Assembly: GCF_000016185.1 (NCBI RefSeq) | Contig: NC_011420.2 | Coordinates: forward strand, 2,767,001 to 2,831,000 | Reading direction: 5' to 3' | Origin: Rhodospirillum centenum SW | GTDB lineage: Bacteria > Pseudomonadota > Alphaproteobacteria > Azospirillales > Azospirillaceae | DNA length: 64,000 bases | Shown: one piece after another, positions 26,579-35,084 of the stretch | How the letters are laid out: every line of letters starts with the position of its first letter | Position numbering within the stretch: position 1 is the first letter of the stretch | Made by a program: the position numbers and the translations under genes | Notes under the pieces: generated by a model | Told to the model about the DNA's origin: nothing | The model's database searches: none | What the model saw: only the letters and a program-made list of their open reading frames with translations

Positions 26579-27895
26579 ATGTCCGCCACCGCCTTCACCG
26601 ACTACAAGGTCAAGGACATCTCCCTGGCCGAGTGGGGCCGCAAGGAGATCGCCATCGCCGAGACCGAGATGCCGGGCCTGATGGCCCTGCGTGCGGAATA
26701 CGGCGCCACGAAGCCGCTGAAGGGTGCCCGCATCGTCGGCTGCCTGCACATGACGATCCAGACCGCCGTCCTGATCGAGACGCTGGTGGAGCTGGGCGCC
26801 ACGGTCCGCTGGTCCTCGTGCAACATCTTCTCCACCCAGGACCACGCCGCCGCCGCCATCGCCGCCGCCGGCATCCCCGTCTTCGCCTGGAAGGGCGAGA
26901 CCGAGGAGGAGTTCTGGTGGTGCATCGAGCAGACCCTGCGCGGGCCGGCCGAGGGTCCGCATGCCGGCTGGACCCCGAACATGATCCTGGACGATGGCGG
27001 CGACGTCACCCAGATCATGCACGACAAGTATCCGGAGATGCTGAACGGCGTGCGCGGCCTGTCGGAGGAGACGACGACCGGCGTTCACCGCCTGTATGAG
27101 ATGATGAAGAAGGGCACCCTCAAGGTCCCGGCCATCAACGTCAACGACAGCGTCACCAAGTCCAAGTTCGACAACCTGTACGGCTGCCGCGAGTCCCTGG
27201 TGGACGGCATCCGCCGCGCCACCGACGTGATGATGGCCGGCAAGGTCGCCGTCGTCGCCGGCTTCGGCGACGTGGGCAAGGGCTCGGCCGAATCCCTGCG
27301 CAGCCAGGGTGCCCGCGTCCTGGTCACCGAGATCGACCCGATCTGCGCGCTGCAGGCCGCCATGCAGGGCTATCAGGTGGTGACCATGGACGAGGCCGCC
27401 CCGCTGGGCGACATCTTCGTTACCGCCACCGGCAACGTGGACGTCATCACGCTCGACCACATGCGGGCGATGAAGGACCGCGCCATCGTCTGCAACATCG
27501 GCCACTTCGACAGCGAGATCCAGATCGCCGCCCTGCAGAACTACCGCTGGGAGGAGGTGAAGCCGCAGGTGGACGAGGTCGTGTTCCCCGACGGCAAGCG
27601 CCTGATCGTGCTGGCCAAGGGCCGTCTGGTGAATCTGGGCTGCGCCACCGGCCACCCCAGCTTCGTGATGTCCGCCAGCTTCACCAACCAGGTGCTGGCC
27701 CAGATCGAGCTGTGGAACAACCACCAGAACTATGAGCGCAAGGTCTATGTGCTGCCCAAGCACCTGGACGAGAAGGTCGCCCGCCTGCATCTGGACAAGA
27801 TCGGTGCGAAGCTGACCCAGCTCTCTTCCAAGCAGGCCGAGTACATCGGCGTGTCCCAGGCCGGCCCGTTCAAGCCGGACCACTACCGCTACTGA
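26579..27895 (+). CDS. ahcY: Adenosylhomocysteinase (S-adenosyl-L-homocysteine hydrolase)
   Basis: 438 residues with unmistakable family motifs: [20 protein letters not shown], then [18 protein letters not shown], the NAD-binding [20 protein letters not shown] and the catalytic region [20 protein letters not shown]. It ends FKPDHYRY, the conserved C-terminus that reaches the partner's NAD site. It splits SAH to adenosine and homocysteine in the cytosol, relieving inhibition of methyltransferases. It lies upstream of the DivL-like kinase, an arrangement also known in Rhizobiales. Confidence 0.98.
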   Translation: MSATAFTDYKVKDISLAEWGRKEIAIAETEMPGLMALRAEYGATKPLKGARIVGCLHMTIQTAVLIETLVELGATVRWSSCNIFSTQDHAAAAIAAAGIPVFAWKGETEEEFWWCIEQTLRGPAEGPHAGWTPNMILDDGGDVTQIMHDKYPEMLNGVRGLSEETTTGVHRLYEMMKKGTLKVPAINVNDSVTKSKFDNLYGCRESLVDGIRRATDVMMAGKVAVVAGFGDVGKGSAESLRSQGARVLVTEIDPICALQAAMQGYQVVTMDEAAPLGDIFVTATGNVDVITLDHMRAMKDRAIVCNIGHFDSEIQIAALQNYRWEEVKPQVDEVVFPDGKRLIVLAKGRLVNLGCATGHPSFVMSASFTNQVLAQIELWNNHQNYERKVYVLPKHLDEKVARLHLDKIGAKLTQLSSKQAEYIGVSQAGPFKPDHYRY

Positions 27896-27924
27896 TCGCG
27901 GACGGACATCGCTGGACGTCATGG

Positions 27925-27952
27925 ACCGGCCGGGGGGCGACCCCCGGCCGGT
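27925..27952 (+). terminator. Rho-independent-type terminator after ahcY
   Basis: A perfect 12-bp stem, ACCGGCCGGGGG with CCCCCGGCCGGT, closed by a GCGA loop and followed by TCCGTTT, 29 bp after the ahcY stop. It is a very stable hairpin and likely separates ahcY from the kinase gene. Confidence 0.75.
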
Positions 27953-28246
27953 TCCGTTTGCGGGGTCCGCACCCCGCCCCGGATGCGGGAAGCGGGTCAG
28001 GCTCCCCCGGACCACCGATTGTCACGCCCCTTTCGGGCGCTTGTGCCCTGCCCCGTGTGCTTTAGGAATGGCCCCTGCGGTCCCGGGACCGCACGGCGGA
28101 AGGCGGTATGGCCGCTTCCCCGCAGACGCGAGAAACCGTCTGTTCGATGGAGTCCATTACGGGTGACGTGGGAAAAACGGACTGCCGGCGCCGCCGACCG
28201 GGCGCACCGCTTTGCTTTGTCGGCCGGGGAGCCTAGAATCACTGGC
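27953..28246. other. Intergenic region before the DivL-like kinase gene
   Basis: No gene recognised. It contains an 18-bp perfect palindrome, TGCGGTCCCGGGACCGCA at 28076-28093, which could be an operator or a hairpin. No CtrA box is seen. The GTG at 28163 is an alternative start for the kinase and lies within this stretch. Confidence 0.4.
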
Positions 28247-30712
28247 GTGAGACCGCCTCTGGGGACATATCTGGCGGGCATCGGGGCGGGCATCCTGGGC
28301 CTGGCCGGCGTGGCGTTCCTTGCGCTCTCGGGCAGCGGCCTGCCGCCGGCGTTGCTTGCCGTCGCGGTCCTGGCGCTGGTCCTGGGCCTGGGGGGCGGGC
28401 TGTTGCGCGTCCGCGTGCTGGCCGAGGCCGACCGGGCGGACGCGCTGCGGGCGGAGGGGGAGGTGCGCAACCTGCGCGCCCTGGTCGCCGCCAGCCCCGA
28501 TCCCTGGTGCGCCTGGAGCACCGGCGGCGCCCAGGCCGCCAGCCCCCGCTTCGCCGAGGCCCTGGCCATCCCCGAGGTCCGCCGGCTGGAGGATGTCGAG
28601 ACGGCGCTCGCCCCGTCCGACGCCGCCGCCCTGCACGGCTCCTTCCGGCATCTCCAGGAGACGGGAGCGCCCTTCCTGCTGACCGTGTGCCGGGCCGACG
28701 GCGGGCGTGTCTTCCAGCTTGCCGGACGCCGTGCCGGAACGGATGACGGCGAGCATTTCGACCTGCTCTGGCTGCGCGACATCACCGCGACGGCCGCCGA
28801 CCTCGCCCGCGGTGTGGAGGCCCGGAACCGGGCCGAGGAGGAGTGCCGGCGGCTGTCCCTGGCGCTGGACACCGTCCCCGTGCCGGTCTGGCTGCGCGGA
28901 AGCGACCTGTCCATCGTCTGGTGCAACCGGGCCTTCGCCCGGCTGCTGGACGCCGCCCCCCGGGCGGTGGTCGATCTGGGACTGGAGCTGCCGGGCGGGG
29001 CGCTGACCCTGCCCCCGCGCGAACTGGCGATGCGCGCCCGCAACGGCGCCCACGCCGAGACGGAGAGCCGCTATCTGGTGGTGGATGGCGACCGGCGCCT
29101 GTTCCGCCTGACCGAGATGCCGCTGGACCGTCCCGACCTGCAACTGGGTTTCGGGCTGGACATCACGGGCGAACAGGAGATCGCCGACGAGCTGGAGCGC
29201 CATGTCTCCGCCCATGCCGAGGTGCTGGAGCAGCTCGGCTCGGCCATCGCCATCTTCGGCGCCGACACCCGGCTGCGCTTCTACAACCGCGCCTACGCCC
29301 AGCTCTGGGGCCTGGACGAGGTCTGGCTGGACAGCGAACCCGGCTACGGCGAGTTGCTGGAGGACATGCGCGCCCGACGCAAGCTGACCGAACAGGTCGA
29401 TTTTCCGCGCTGGAAGCGGCAACGGCTGGCCCAGTTCACCTCGCTGCTGGAGCCGGAGGAGGAGATGATCCACCTCCCCGACGGGCGGACCCTGCGCACG
29501 CTGACGGTGCCGCACCCCTTCGGCGGGCTGATGTTCGTGCAGGAGGACGTGACCCATACGCTGGCGCTGGAGACCTCCTACAACACGCTGATGGCCGTGC
29601 AGCAGGAGACCCTGGACAATCTGGAGGAAGCGGTCGCCGTGTTCGGCGGCGACGGCCGGCTGAAACTGCACAACCCGGCCTTCCTGCGGCTGTGGCGCCT
29701 GAGCGAGCCGGACCTCGCGGGAGAGCCGCACATCGCCGCCCTGATCGAGAGGGTGCGGCCGCTGATGGATGTGGGCGGCGACTGGGCCGCGCGCCGGGCC
29801 GAGCTGGTCGCGGGCCTGCTGGACCGGATGCCCCGCACCAGCCGGATGGAGCGGGTGGACGGCAGCGTGCTGACCTACAGCCAGGTCCCCCTGCCGGACG
29901 GGGCCGTGCTGTTCAGTGCCATGGACGTGACCGACAGCGCCCGGGTGGAGCAGGCCCTGCGCGCCACCAACGAGGCGCTGGAGACGGCGGACCGGCTGAA
30001 GTCGGAATTCATTGCCAATGTCAGCTACCAGCTCCGCACGCCGCTGAACGCGATCATGGGGTTTGCGGAGATCCTGAACAACCAGTACTTCGGCCCGCTG
30101 AACCCCCGCCAGATCGAATATGCCCGTGGCGTGCTGGAGGCGAGCCGGCGCCTGCTGGCCCTGGTCAACGACATCCTGGATCTCGCCACCATCGAGGCGG
30201 GCTTCATGGTGCTGGAGCGGGCGCCGGTCGATGTGGCGGGCCTCGTGAACGGGGTCGCCATGCTGACCCGCGACTGGGCGCGGCAGCAGGAGCTGGACCT
30301 GCGCACCGACATCCCGGCCGGCATCGGTACGCTCGAGGCCGACGAGAAGCGGCTGAAGCAGGCGCTGTTCAACCTGGTCAGCAACGCCGTCCGCTTCACG
30401 CCCGCCGGCGGCCGCATCATCCTGTCCGCCCGGCGCGCGGGGGACGAGGTGGTGCTGAGCGTGCGCGACACCGGCATCGGCATCCCGCAGGACGACCAGC
30501 AGCGCGTGTTCGGCCGCTTCGAGCGGGCGCACCACCAGTCGCGCAGCGGCGGCGCCGGGCTGGGCCTGTCCCTGGTCAAGAGCTTCATCGAGCTGCATGG
30601 CGGCCGGGTGGAGATCGACAGCGCACCGGAGCATGGCACCGAGGTGCGCTGTCACCTGCCGACCGCGCCGGCGCTGGCCGAACCCGTCGCCGGGAACGCC
30701 GCCGCCGGCTGA
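28247..30712 (+). CDS. divL: DivL-like non-canonical sensor kinase (Tyr in the H-box)
   Basis: 821 residues from the GTG at 28247. Two N-terminal helices (YLAGIGAGILGLAGVAFLAL, then LLAVAVLALVLGLGGGLL) precede several PAS-type domains (about residues 85-570). The dimerisation segment reads FIANVSYQLRTPLNAIMGF, so the usual phospho-accepting His is Tyr594. The ATPase domain keeps its N, G1 and G2 boxes (LFNLVSNAVRF, DTGIGIP, GGAGLGL). Caulobacter DivL has the same Tyr and acts as a DivK sensor that controls CckA and hence CtrA. Length (769 in Caulobacter) and the ahcY neighbour agree. It is expected not to autophosphorylate conventionally. Confidence 0.85.
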   Translation: MRPPLGTYLAGIGAGILGLAGVAFLALSGSGLPPALLAVAVLALVLGLGGGLLRVRVLAEADRADALRAEGEVRNLRALVAASPDPWCAWSTGGAQAASPRFAEALAIPEVRRLEDVETALAPSDAAALHGSFRHLQETGAPFLLTVCRADGGRVFQLAGRRAGTDDGEHFDLLWLRDITATAADLARGVEARNRAEEECRRLSLALDTVPVPVWLRGSDLSIVWCNRAFARLLDAAPRAVVDLGLELPGGALTLPPRELAMRARNGAHAETESRYLVVDGDRRLFRLTEMPLDRPDLQLGFGLDITGEQEIADELERHVSAHAEVLEQLGSAIAIFGADTRLRFYNRAYAQLWGLDEVWLDSEPGYGELLEDMRARRKLTEQVDFPRWKRQRLAQFTSLLEPEEEMIHLPDGRTLRTLTVPHPFGGLMFVQEDVTHTLALETSYNTLMAVQQETLDNLEEAVAVFGGDGRLKLHNPAFLRLWRLSEPDLAGEPHIAALIERVRPLMDVGGDWAARRAELVAGLLDRMPRTSRMERVDGSVLTYSQVPLPDGAVLFSAMDVTDSARVEQALRATNEALETADRLKSEFIANVSYQLRTPLNAIMGFAEILNNQYFGPLNPRQIEYARGVLEASRRLLALVNDILDLATIEAGFMVLERAPVDVAGLVNGVAMLTRDWARQQELDLRTDIPAGIGTLEADEKRLKQALFNLVSNAVRFTPAGGRIILSARRAGDEVVLSVRDTGIGIPQDDQQRVFGRFERAHHQSRSGGAGLGLSLVKSFIELHGGRVEIDSAPEHGTEVRCHLPTAPALAEPVAGNAAAG

Positions 30713-30781
30713 AGTGCCGGGAACAGGCAGCCGGCTGAAGCGCCGGGAACAGGCCGCCGGCCGAAGTGCCGGGAACAGAAA
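30704..30781 (+). repeat. Three tandem 26-bp repeats at the end of divL
   Basis: Units at 30704-30729, 30730-30755 and 30756-30781 begin GCCGGCTGAAGTGCCGGGAA, with one or two changes per copy in the first two and more at the end of the third. The first copy holds the divL stop codon (TGA), so the gene end has been duplicated downstream. Same style as the duplicated PBP1A end at 9846-9905. Confidence 0.8.
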
Positions 30782-30839
30782 ACCGGCCGGCGGGTTTTGC
30801 ACCACGGGAGCGGCGGTTCCCTGGAACAGGAGACGGAGC

Positions 30840-31319
30840 GTGCGGACAACGGAGCGACCGGCGCGATCGGGCGCGGCAGGAGGGTGGGCGGCGCTGCTGG
30901 CGGCCTTGACGGCCCTGCCGCTGCTGGCCGGATGCACCTCCCGTCAGGCAGAGGAAGCGCAGGCTGCGCAGCAGATCCTGGTCGGCATGCCGGTGCAGAC
31001 CCTGCTGTCCTGCGCCGGCGTCCCCGAGCGCCGCGAGCAGGTGGGCGGTACGGAGTACTTCACCTACACCTCCCTTCAGCCCGGCCGCAGCTCCGGCAGC
31101 AGCCTGGGCGTCGGGGTCGGGGGTGGCGGCGGCAATATCGGGATGGGGCTCGGCCTTGGCATTCCGCTGGGCGGGAGCGGCGGCCCGTCGGGCTGCACGG
31201 CCACCTTCACGGTCGAGAGCGGCCGGGTCAGCCGGCTGATCTACCGGGAGGATTCGGGCGACGCCGCGGCCTGTTACGCCATCGTCGAGAACTGTCTGGC
31301 GGCGGCACCCGGCCGCTGA
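30840..31319 (+). CDS. Putative lipoprotein, unknown function
   Basis: 159 residues from a GTG preceded by GGAACAGGAGACGGAGC. The lipoprotein signal ends LPLLAGC (Cys about residue 29). The mature part starts TSRQAEEAQAAQQILVGMPV, with the fold-like TLLSCAGVPERREQVGGTEY seen in SmpA/OmlA-type small lipoproteins. A Gly-rich segment (GVGVGGGGGNIGMGLGLGIP) and a beta-rich end with three more Cys follow. It probably faces the periplasm from a membrane. It sits behind divL; a terminator follows. Confidence 0.7.
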   Translation: MRTTERPARSGAAGGWAALLAALTALPLLAGCTSRQAEEAQAAQQILVGMPVQTLLSCAGVPERREQVGGTEYFTYTSLQPGRSSGSSLGVGVGGGGGNIGMGLGLGIPLGGSGGPSGCTATFTVESGRVSRLIYREDSGDAAACYAIVENCLAAAPGR

Positions 31320-31346
31320 CAGGCAGCGTTTTCCCCGCCGCGGACG

Positions 31347-31372
31347 GGTCCGCCCGGCGCGGACCGCTTTTT
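31347..31372 (+). terminator. Rho-independent terminator after the lipoprotein gene
   Basis: 7-bp stem GGTCCGC / GCGGACC with a CCGGC loop, followed by GC and TTTTT, a textbook intrinsic terminator, 28 bp after the stop. Confidence 0.85.
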
Positions 31373-31507
31373 CCGTGGACGGTCACCGTCCATTAGGATT
31401 TCTGACAGGTAATGGTGGCAAGCTGAGGATCGGCGGGACCGGACGGAACCCGGAGGACGTCTGGTCCGTTGCGGTCGGGCAGTCCGACCCCAGGAAAGGG
31501 ACCGATC

Positions 31508-31681
31508 ATGCCCGGCGGCGACACACCCGACTCCCGGCGTTCCCCCGGCCCGCAGCCGGGCGGAGACGCCAGCCAGGACCGACAGTCCGAACGGATCCGG
31601 CGGCAGAGCGACCGCATCCGCGAGATGGAGCGGCTGATGAAGGCCGCTGCCGCCTTCGCCCGAGGCCGCCCCCCGCGCTGA
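31508..31681 (+). CDS. Small charged hypothetical protein
   Basis: 57 residues beginning MPGGDTPDSRRSPGPQPGGD after AGGAAAGGGACCG, a good ribosome-binding site. The N-half is Pro/Gly-rich and disordered; the C-half is an Arg-rich helix (ERIRRQSDRIREMERLMKAA). It is unrecognised and lies just before the DUF2383-type gene. Possibly a small stress-associated protein. Confidence 0.45.
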   Translation: MPGGDTPDSRRSPGPQPGGDASQDRQSERIRRQSDRIREMERLMKAAAAFARGRPPR

Positions 31682-31765
31682 CCCCGGAGGTCGCGGCACC
31701 GGCCGGCCGGAACCACGGTGCCGGTCCGGGGTTGCCAGAGGCAGGGGGTGATGCAGGGGGGCAGG

Positions 31766-32212
31766 ATGGAACGTGACAGGATCGTCGATACGCTGAACGA
31801 GCTGATCCGGGCGGCCGAGGACAGCCATCTGGGATTCCAGCGGGCGGCCGAGAACGCGCCGGACCCTGATCTGAAGTCCCTGTTGAACGACATCGGCGCC
31901 CGCCGCGGCGCCATCGTGCGCGAGCTGCAGCGGCTTGTCGCCACCATCGGCGGCGCTCCGGAGGCCACCGGCACGCTGCTGGGCGGCGCCCAGCGGATGC
32001 TGGAGGACCTGCAGTCCGTTTTCCGCGACCGCGACGGCGGGACAATCCTGGACAGCCTCGTCCGCCGCGAAGACGGCACGCTGGAGCGGTTCCAGCAGGC
32101 GCTTGGCGCCGATCTGCCGCCGGAGGTGGCGGCCGGCGTCATGGAGCAGGCGGCGCGCATCCGCGACGACCGCGACCGCCTGACGGCCCGGCGGGCCTCG
32201 CACGCCGCCTGA
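31766..32212 (+). CDS. DUF2383 / PA2169-family four-helix-bundle protein
   Basis: 148 residues starting MERDRIVDTLNELIRAAEDS. It is all helical: an N-terminal ferritin-like pair (GFQRAAENAPDPDLKSLLND), a middle segment and a C-terminal helix pair (LVRREDGTLERFQQALGADL). The pattern fits the DUF2383 family, linked to stress in other bacteria. An ATG five codons earlier is possible. Two small unrecognised genes flank it in the same direction, likely one operon. Confidence 0.7.
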   Translation: MERDRIVDTLNELIRAAEDSHLGFQRAAENAPDPDLKSLLNDIGARRGAIVRELQRLVATIGGAPEATGTLLGGAQRMLEDLQSVFRDRDGGTILDSLVRREDGTLERFQQALGADLPPEVAAGVMEQAARIRDDRDRLTARRASHAA

Positions 32213-32250
32213 GGGCGGTCATCCCCCCAGCCACCGCAGGAGAGAGAGCG

Positions 32251-32439
32251 ATGAGCACCAACGCAGAGATCGCTGCCAGGCTGCTGCGCGATGCGGCCGA
32301 GTTCTTCCGCCATGTCGGCGACCAGAACGCGCCGATCCGACCGCAGATGGACCACAACGCCCGCGCCTTCGAGGCGGTGGCCGATCTGGTCGAGACCGAT
32401 CCGACCGCCGAGTTCGAGACGGAGGGTCAGGACCGTTAG
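32251..32439 (+). CDS. Small conserved-looking hypothetical protein
   Basis: 62 residues starting MSTNAEIAARLLRDAAEFFR after GCAGGAGAGAGAGCG, a strong ribosome-binding site. A single helix-rich domain with an acidic end (TDPTAEFETEGQDR). Located 38 bp after the DUF2383-type gene, so probably co-transcribed. The function is unknown. Confidence 0.6.
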   Translation: MSTNAEIAARLLRDAAEFFRHVGDQNAPIRPQMDHNARAFEAVADLVETDPTAEFETEGQDR

Positions 32440-32454
32440 CGCGGGCCCCCGCCG

Positions 32455-32667
32455 TCAGCGGCGGGGCGGACGGCCGGCCCCGATCCACGCCGGGACGGAG
32501 CGGCCGGGCAGCTTTGCCAGCACCGCCCGACGTTCATCCGGCGACATGCTGCCCCACAGCGTGATCTCCTCCAGCGACCGCAGGCATCCGACGCAGAGCC
32601 GGGTTGCCGGATCCACCTTGCAGACACGGGTGCAGGGGCTGGCGACATGATCGTCCGGGTCCTGCAT
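32455..32667 (-). CDS. DUF1289 family protein
   Basis: 70 residues. The pattern SPCTRVCKVDPATRLCVGCL, then RSLEEITLWGSMSPDERRAV, is diagnostic of DUF1289, small Cys-rich proteins common in Alpha- and Gammaproteobacteria and suspected to bind metal through four Cys. The ATG at 32665-32667 follows GGAAGGGCGGCGGGA. Divergent from the downstream histidine kinase gene. Confidence 0.85.
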   Translation of the reverse strand: MQDPDDHVASPCTRVCKVDPATRLCVGCLRSLEEITLWGSMSPDERRAVLAKLPGRSVPAWIGAGRPPRR

Positions 32668-32904
32668 TCCCGCCGCCCTTCCTGCCGTCGGCCCGCCGGT
32701 CATGCCGGACTCCGGGGGGCGGGGCGGAACCGGGAAAAGGGCCGGCGCAGGGGCGGCACGCCCGGGGATCGGGCCGGCATGGGGCGGACGGACACGGGCT
32801 TCTCTTCTGATCGTGGCGCAGCAGGGAGGTAGGTCCGGCGGACCGGCCGTCCAGTGCCGGCGGATGTCCGGGGTCGGACCATTCCTGTCACGGATATCCG
32901 GCAC
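32668..32904. other. Divergent region before the histidine kinase gene
   Basis: About 240 bp with no gene recognised. The right end leads into a perfect CtrA-type box. Nothing else stands out. Confidence 0.35.
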
Positions 32905-32920
32905 TTAAGTGAAATTTAAC
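32905..32920 (+). promoter_or_regulatory. Perfect CtrA-box (TTAA-N7-TTAAC)
   Basis: TTAAGTGAAATTTAAC matches the CtrA consensus TTAA-N7-TTAAC exactly, in DNA where such A/T runs are rare. It lies 43 bp before the ATG of the 702-residue kinase gene, where CtrA sites commonly overlap the promoter. It also overlaps an upstream GTG at 32909, which argues against that GTG as the start. Confidence 0.65.
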
Positions 32921-32962
32921 GCGGCGGGAGGACCTTGGCAGGGTAGAGCAAAGGCGCACGCC

Positions 32963-35071
32963 ATGACCCGTCGGGACCGCACCGGCACGATGCCCCCCAT
33001 CCCGGTGCCCATCTCAGGACCGCACACCGCCGCCCCTTCACCCGTCCTTCCGCCACCGGACGGCCAGGGCCCGGGAGCGGAGGAGAAGGTCTGGCTCCGT
33101 CTTCCCCTGATGGTCGTCGCCGTTGGCGTCGCGGCCGCGATCCTGCTGACGGCGATCGTCCAGACGACGCTGCTGACCGACGCGCGCGACCGCCACCACA
33201 TCACGGTGCATACCGCGGTCACGGATCTGCTGAACCGGATCGCCGCCGCGGATGCTGCCGCGGACGCCGCGGCCGCCCTGCTGGTCGGCGGGGCCGACGG
33301 CAGCACGCTGCCCCGCTTCGCCGGAACCCTGCTGGAGCGCCATCCGCATCTGGGTGCCTTCGCCTGGCGGCTTGCGGACGGCAGCACCGGCGTCCTGCCC
33401 GAGAGACAGGGACCGCTGCCGGACCTGCGGGCCGGGGACGGGGTGCGGCTGAGCGGCGACACGCTGGTCTTCGAGCGCACCGTCCCGGCCGACGGCGGTC
33501 CTGCCAGCGTGGCCGCCCTGGTCACGGCCCGCGAACTGTCGGACCATCCGCTGCCGGGCAGTCTGGCGTTCCGCGCCACCCTGCTGGCGCCCGGGACCGT
33601 GGCGCCGCCCGCGGGCCCGAACAGCCTGATGCTGGAACTGCCCGACCAGGGCTGGATCCTGCGGCTGGAAGCGCCGCCGGTGCCGCCGGTCTCACCCGCG
33701 ATCCCGCTGGCGACGCTCTGCTTCGCGCTGGCGGTGACGGTGGCGCTGGCTGCCTACGCCCAGATGGTGCAGCGCCGGTCCCGTGCGCATGCCCGGATGT
33801 CCGCGACCCTGCGGCGCGCGAACCTGGAGCTGGAAGCCCGGATCCAGGAGCGCGACCGCGTCTCCGCGATCCTGACGGAGAGTGAGCGCAAGTACCGCGA
33901 CCTCTACCAGAATGCGCTGGAAGGGATCTTCATCACCTCGCTGGAGGGGCGCTTCCTGTCCGTCAACCCGGCGATGGTGCGGATGCTGGGCTACGGGTCG
34001 GAGACGGAGCTGCTGGTCGGCCTGCTGGACATCGGTTCCCAGCTCTATGTCGATCCCGCCCGGCGGGGCGAGATGCTCCGCCAGATGCGGGAGAAGGGAA
34101 CGGTGCAGGACTTCGAGGCGGAGATGCGCCGCCGGGACGGCAGCACCGTCTGGCTTTCCCTGACGGCCCGTGCCCTGCGCAACAGCGCCGGGCAGATCAC
34201 CAGCTTCCAGGGCTCCTGCGAGGACGTGACCGAGCGCCGCCGGGCCGTCGAGATCATGCGCGTCGCCATGCAGCAGTCGGAAATGGCGAACCGCGCCAAG
34301 GGCGAATTCCTGGCCAACATGAGCCACGAACTGCGCACGCCCCTGAACGCCATCATCGGCTTCAGCGAGATCATCGCGGCCCAGTCCCTGGGGCCGATCG
34401 GCAATCCGGCCTATGCGGAATACGCCAGCGACATCCATGACAGCGGCCGGGTGCTGCTGGACGTGATCAACGAGATCCTGGATCTGTCCGCCATCGAGAC
34501 AGGGCGGCGGGAGCTGAAGGAACGCACGGTGGATATCGGCCGCGTCGTGCGCGGCAGCCTGCGCCTGATCCGCGAGCGTGCGCTGCAGGGCGGCGTGACG
34601 CTGGAAACGGCGCTGGACGAAACCCTGCCCCTGGTCCGCGCCGACGAGACCGCGCTGAAGCAGATCCTGTCCAACCTGTTGAGCAATGCCGTGAAGTTCA
34701 CCCCGCCCGGCGGCCGCATCACGGCCGGCGCCCGGGAGACGGAGGATGGCCGCATGCTGCTGACCGTGCGCGACACCGGCATCGGCATGCGGCCGGAGGA
34801 TCTGGCCCATGCGATGGAGCCGTTCCGCCAGGTCGAAAAGCCGCTGACCCGGCATGCCGGCGGCGCCGGGCTCGGCCTGCCGCTGGTCAAGGCGCTGGTC
34901 GATCTGCACGGCGGCAGTTTCGAACTGGAGAGCACGCCGGATGCCGGCACACTGGCGAGCGTCTGGCTGCCGGCCGACCGGGTCCGCCGCGACACCCCGC
35001 CGGAGGCATCCCGGACCGGCGGCGGGAAGGCGGGAACCGCGACGGTGTGCGCCGCCCGGTTCCCCTTCTGA
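32963..35071 (+). CDS. PAS-domain sensor histidine kinase
   Basis: 702 residues. TM1 (LRLPLMVVAVGVAAAILLTA) and TM2 (PLATLCFALAVTVALAAYAQ) bracket a periplasmic sensor of about 180 residues. A coiled segment, a PAS domain (ESERKYRDLYQNALEGIFIT), and the HisKA box FLANMSHELRTPLNAIIGF (His455) follow. The ATPase boxes are LLSNAVKFTPPGG, DTGIGM and GGAGLGLPLV. All are intact, so it should phosphorylate. No response regulator is adjacent: an orphan kinase. The CtrA box upstream suggests cell-cycle or motility control. It ends 13 bp from prmB, convergent. Confidence 0.93.
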   Translation: MTRRDRTGTMPPIPVPISGPHTAAPSPVLPPPDGQGPGAEEKVWLRLPLMVVAVGVAAAILLTAIVQTTLLTDARDRHHITVHTAVTDLLNRIAAADAAADAAAALLVGGADGSTLPRFAGTLLERHPHLGAFAWRLADGSTGVLPERQGPLPDLRAGDGVRLSGDTLVFERTVPADGGPASVAALVTARELSDHPLPGSLAFRATLLAPGTVAPPAGPNSLMLELPDQGWILRLEAPPVPPVSPAIPLATLCFALAVTVALAAYAQMVQRRSRAHARMSATLRRANLELEARIQERDRVSAILTESERKYRDLYQNALEGIFITSLEGRFLSVNPAMVRMLGYGSETELLVGLLDIGSQLYVDPARRGEMLRQMREKGTVQDFEAEMRRRDGSTVWLSLTARALRNSAGQITSFQGSCEDVTERRRAVEIMRVAMQQSEMANRAKGEFLANMSHELRTPLNAIIGFSEIIAAQSLGPIGNPAYAEYASDIHDSGRVLLDVINEILDLSAIETGRRELKERTVDIGRVVRGSLRLIRERALQGGVTLETALDETLPLVRADETALKQILSNLLSNAVKFTPPGGRITAGARETEDGRMLLTVRDTGIGMRPEDLAHAMEPFRQVEKPLTRHAGGAGLGLPLVKALVDLHGGSFELESTPDAGTLASVWLPADRVRRDTPPEASRTGGGKAGTATVCAARFPF

Positions 35072-35084
35072 CCCCCCGCCGGGA

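Noticed and set aside
30026-30028. Tyr in the kinase H-box as a sequencing error
   Set aside because: The surrounding H-box and all ATPase boxes are intact, and the same Tyr is the known mark of DivL, with supporting ahcY synteny.
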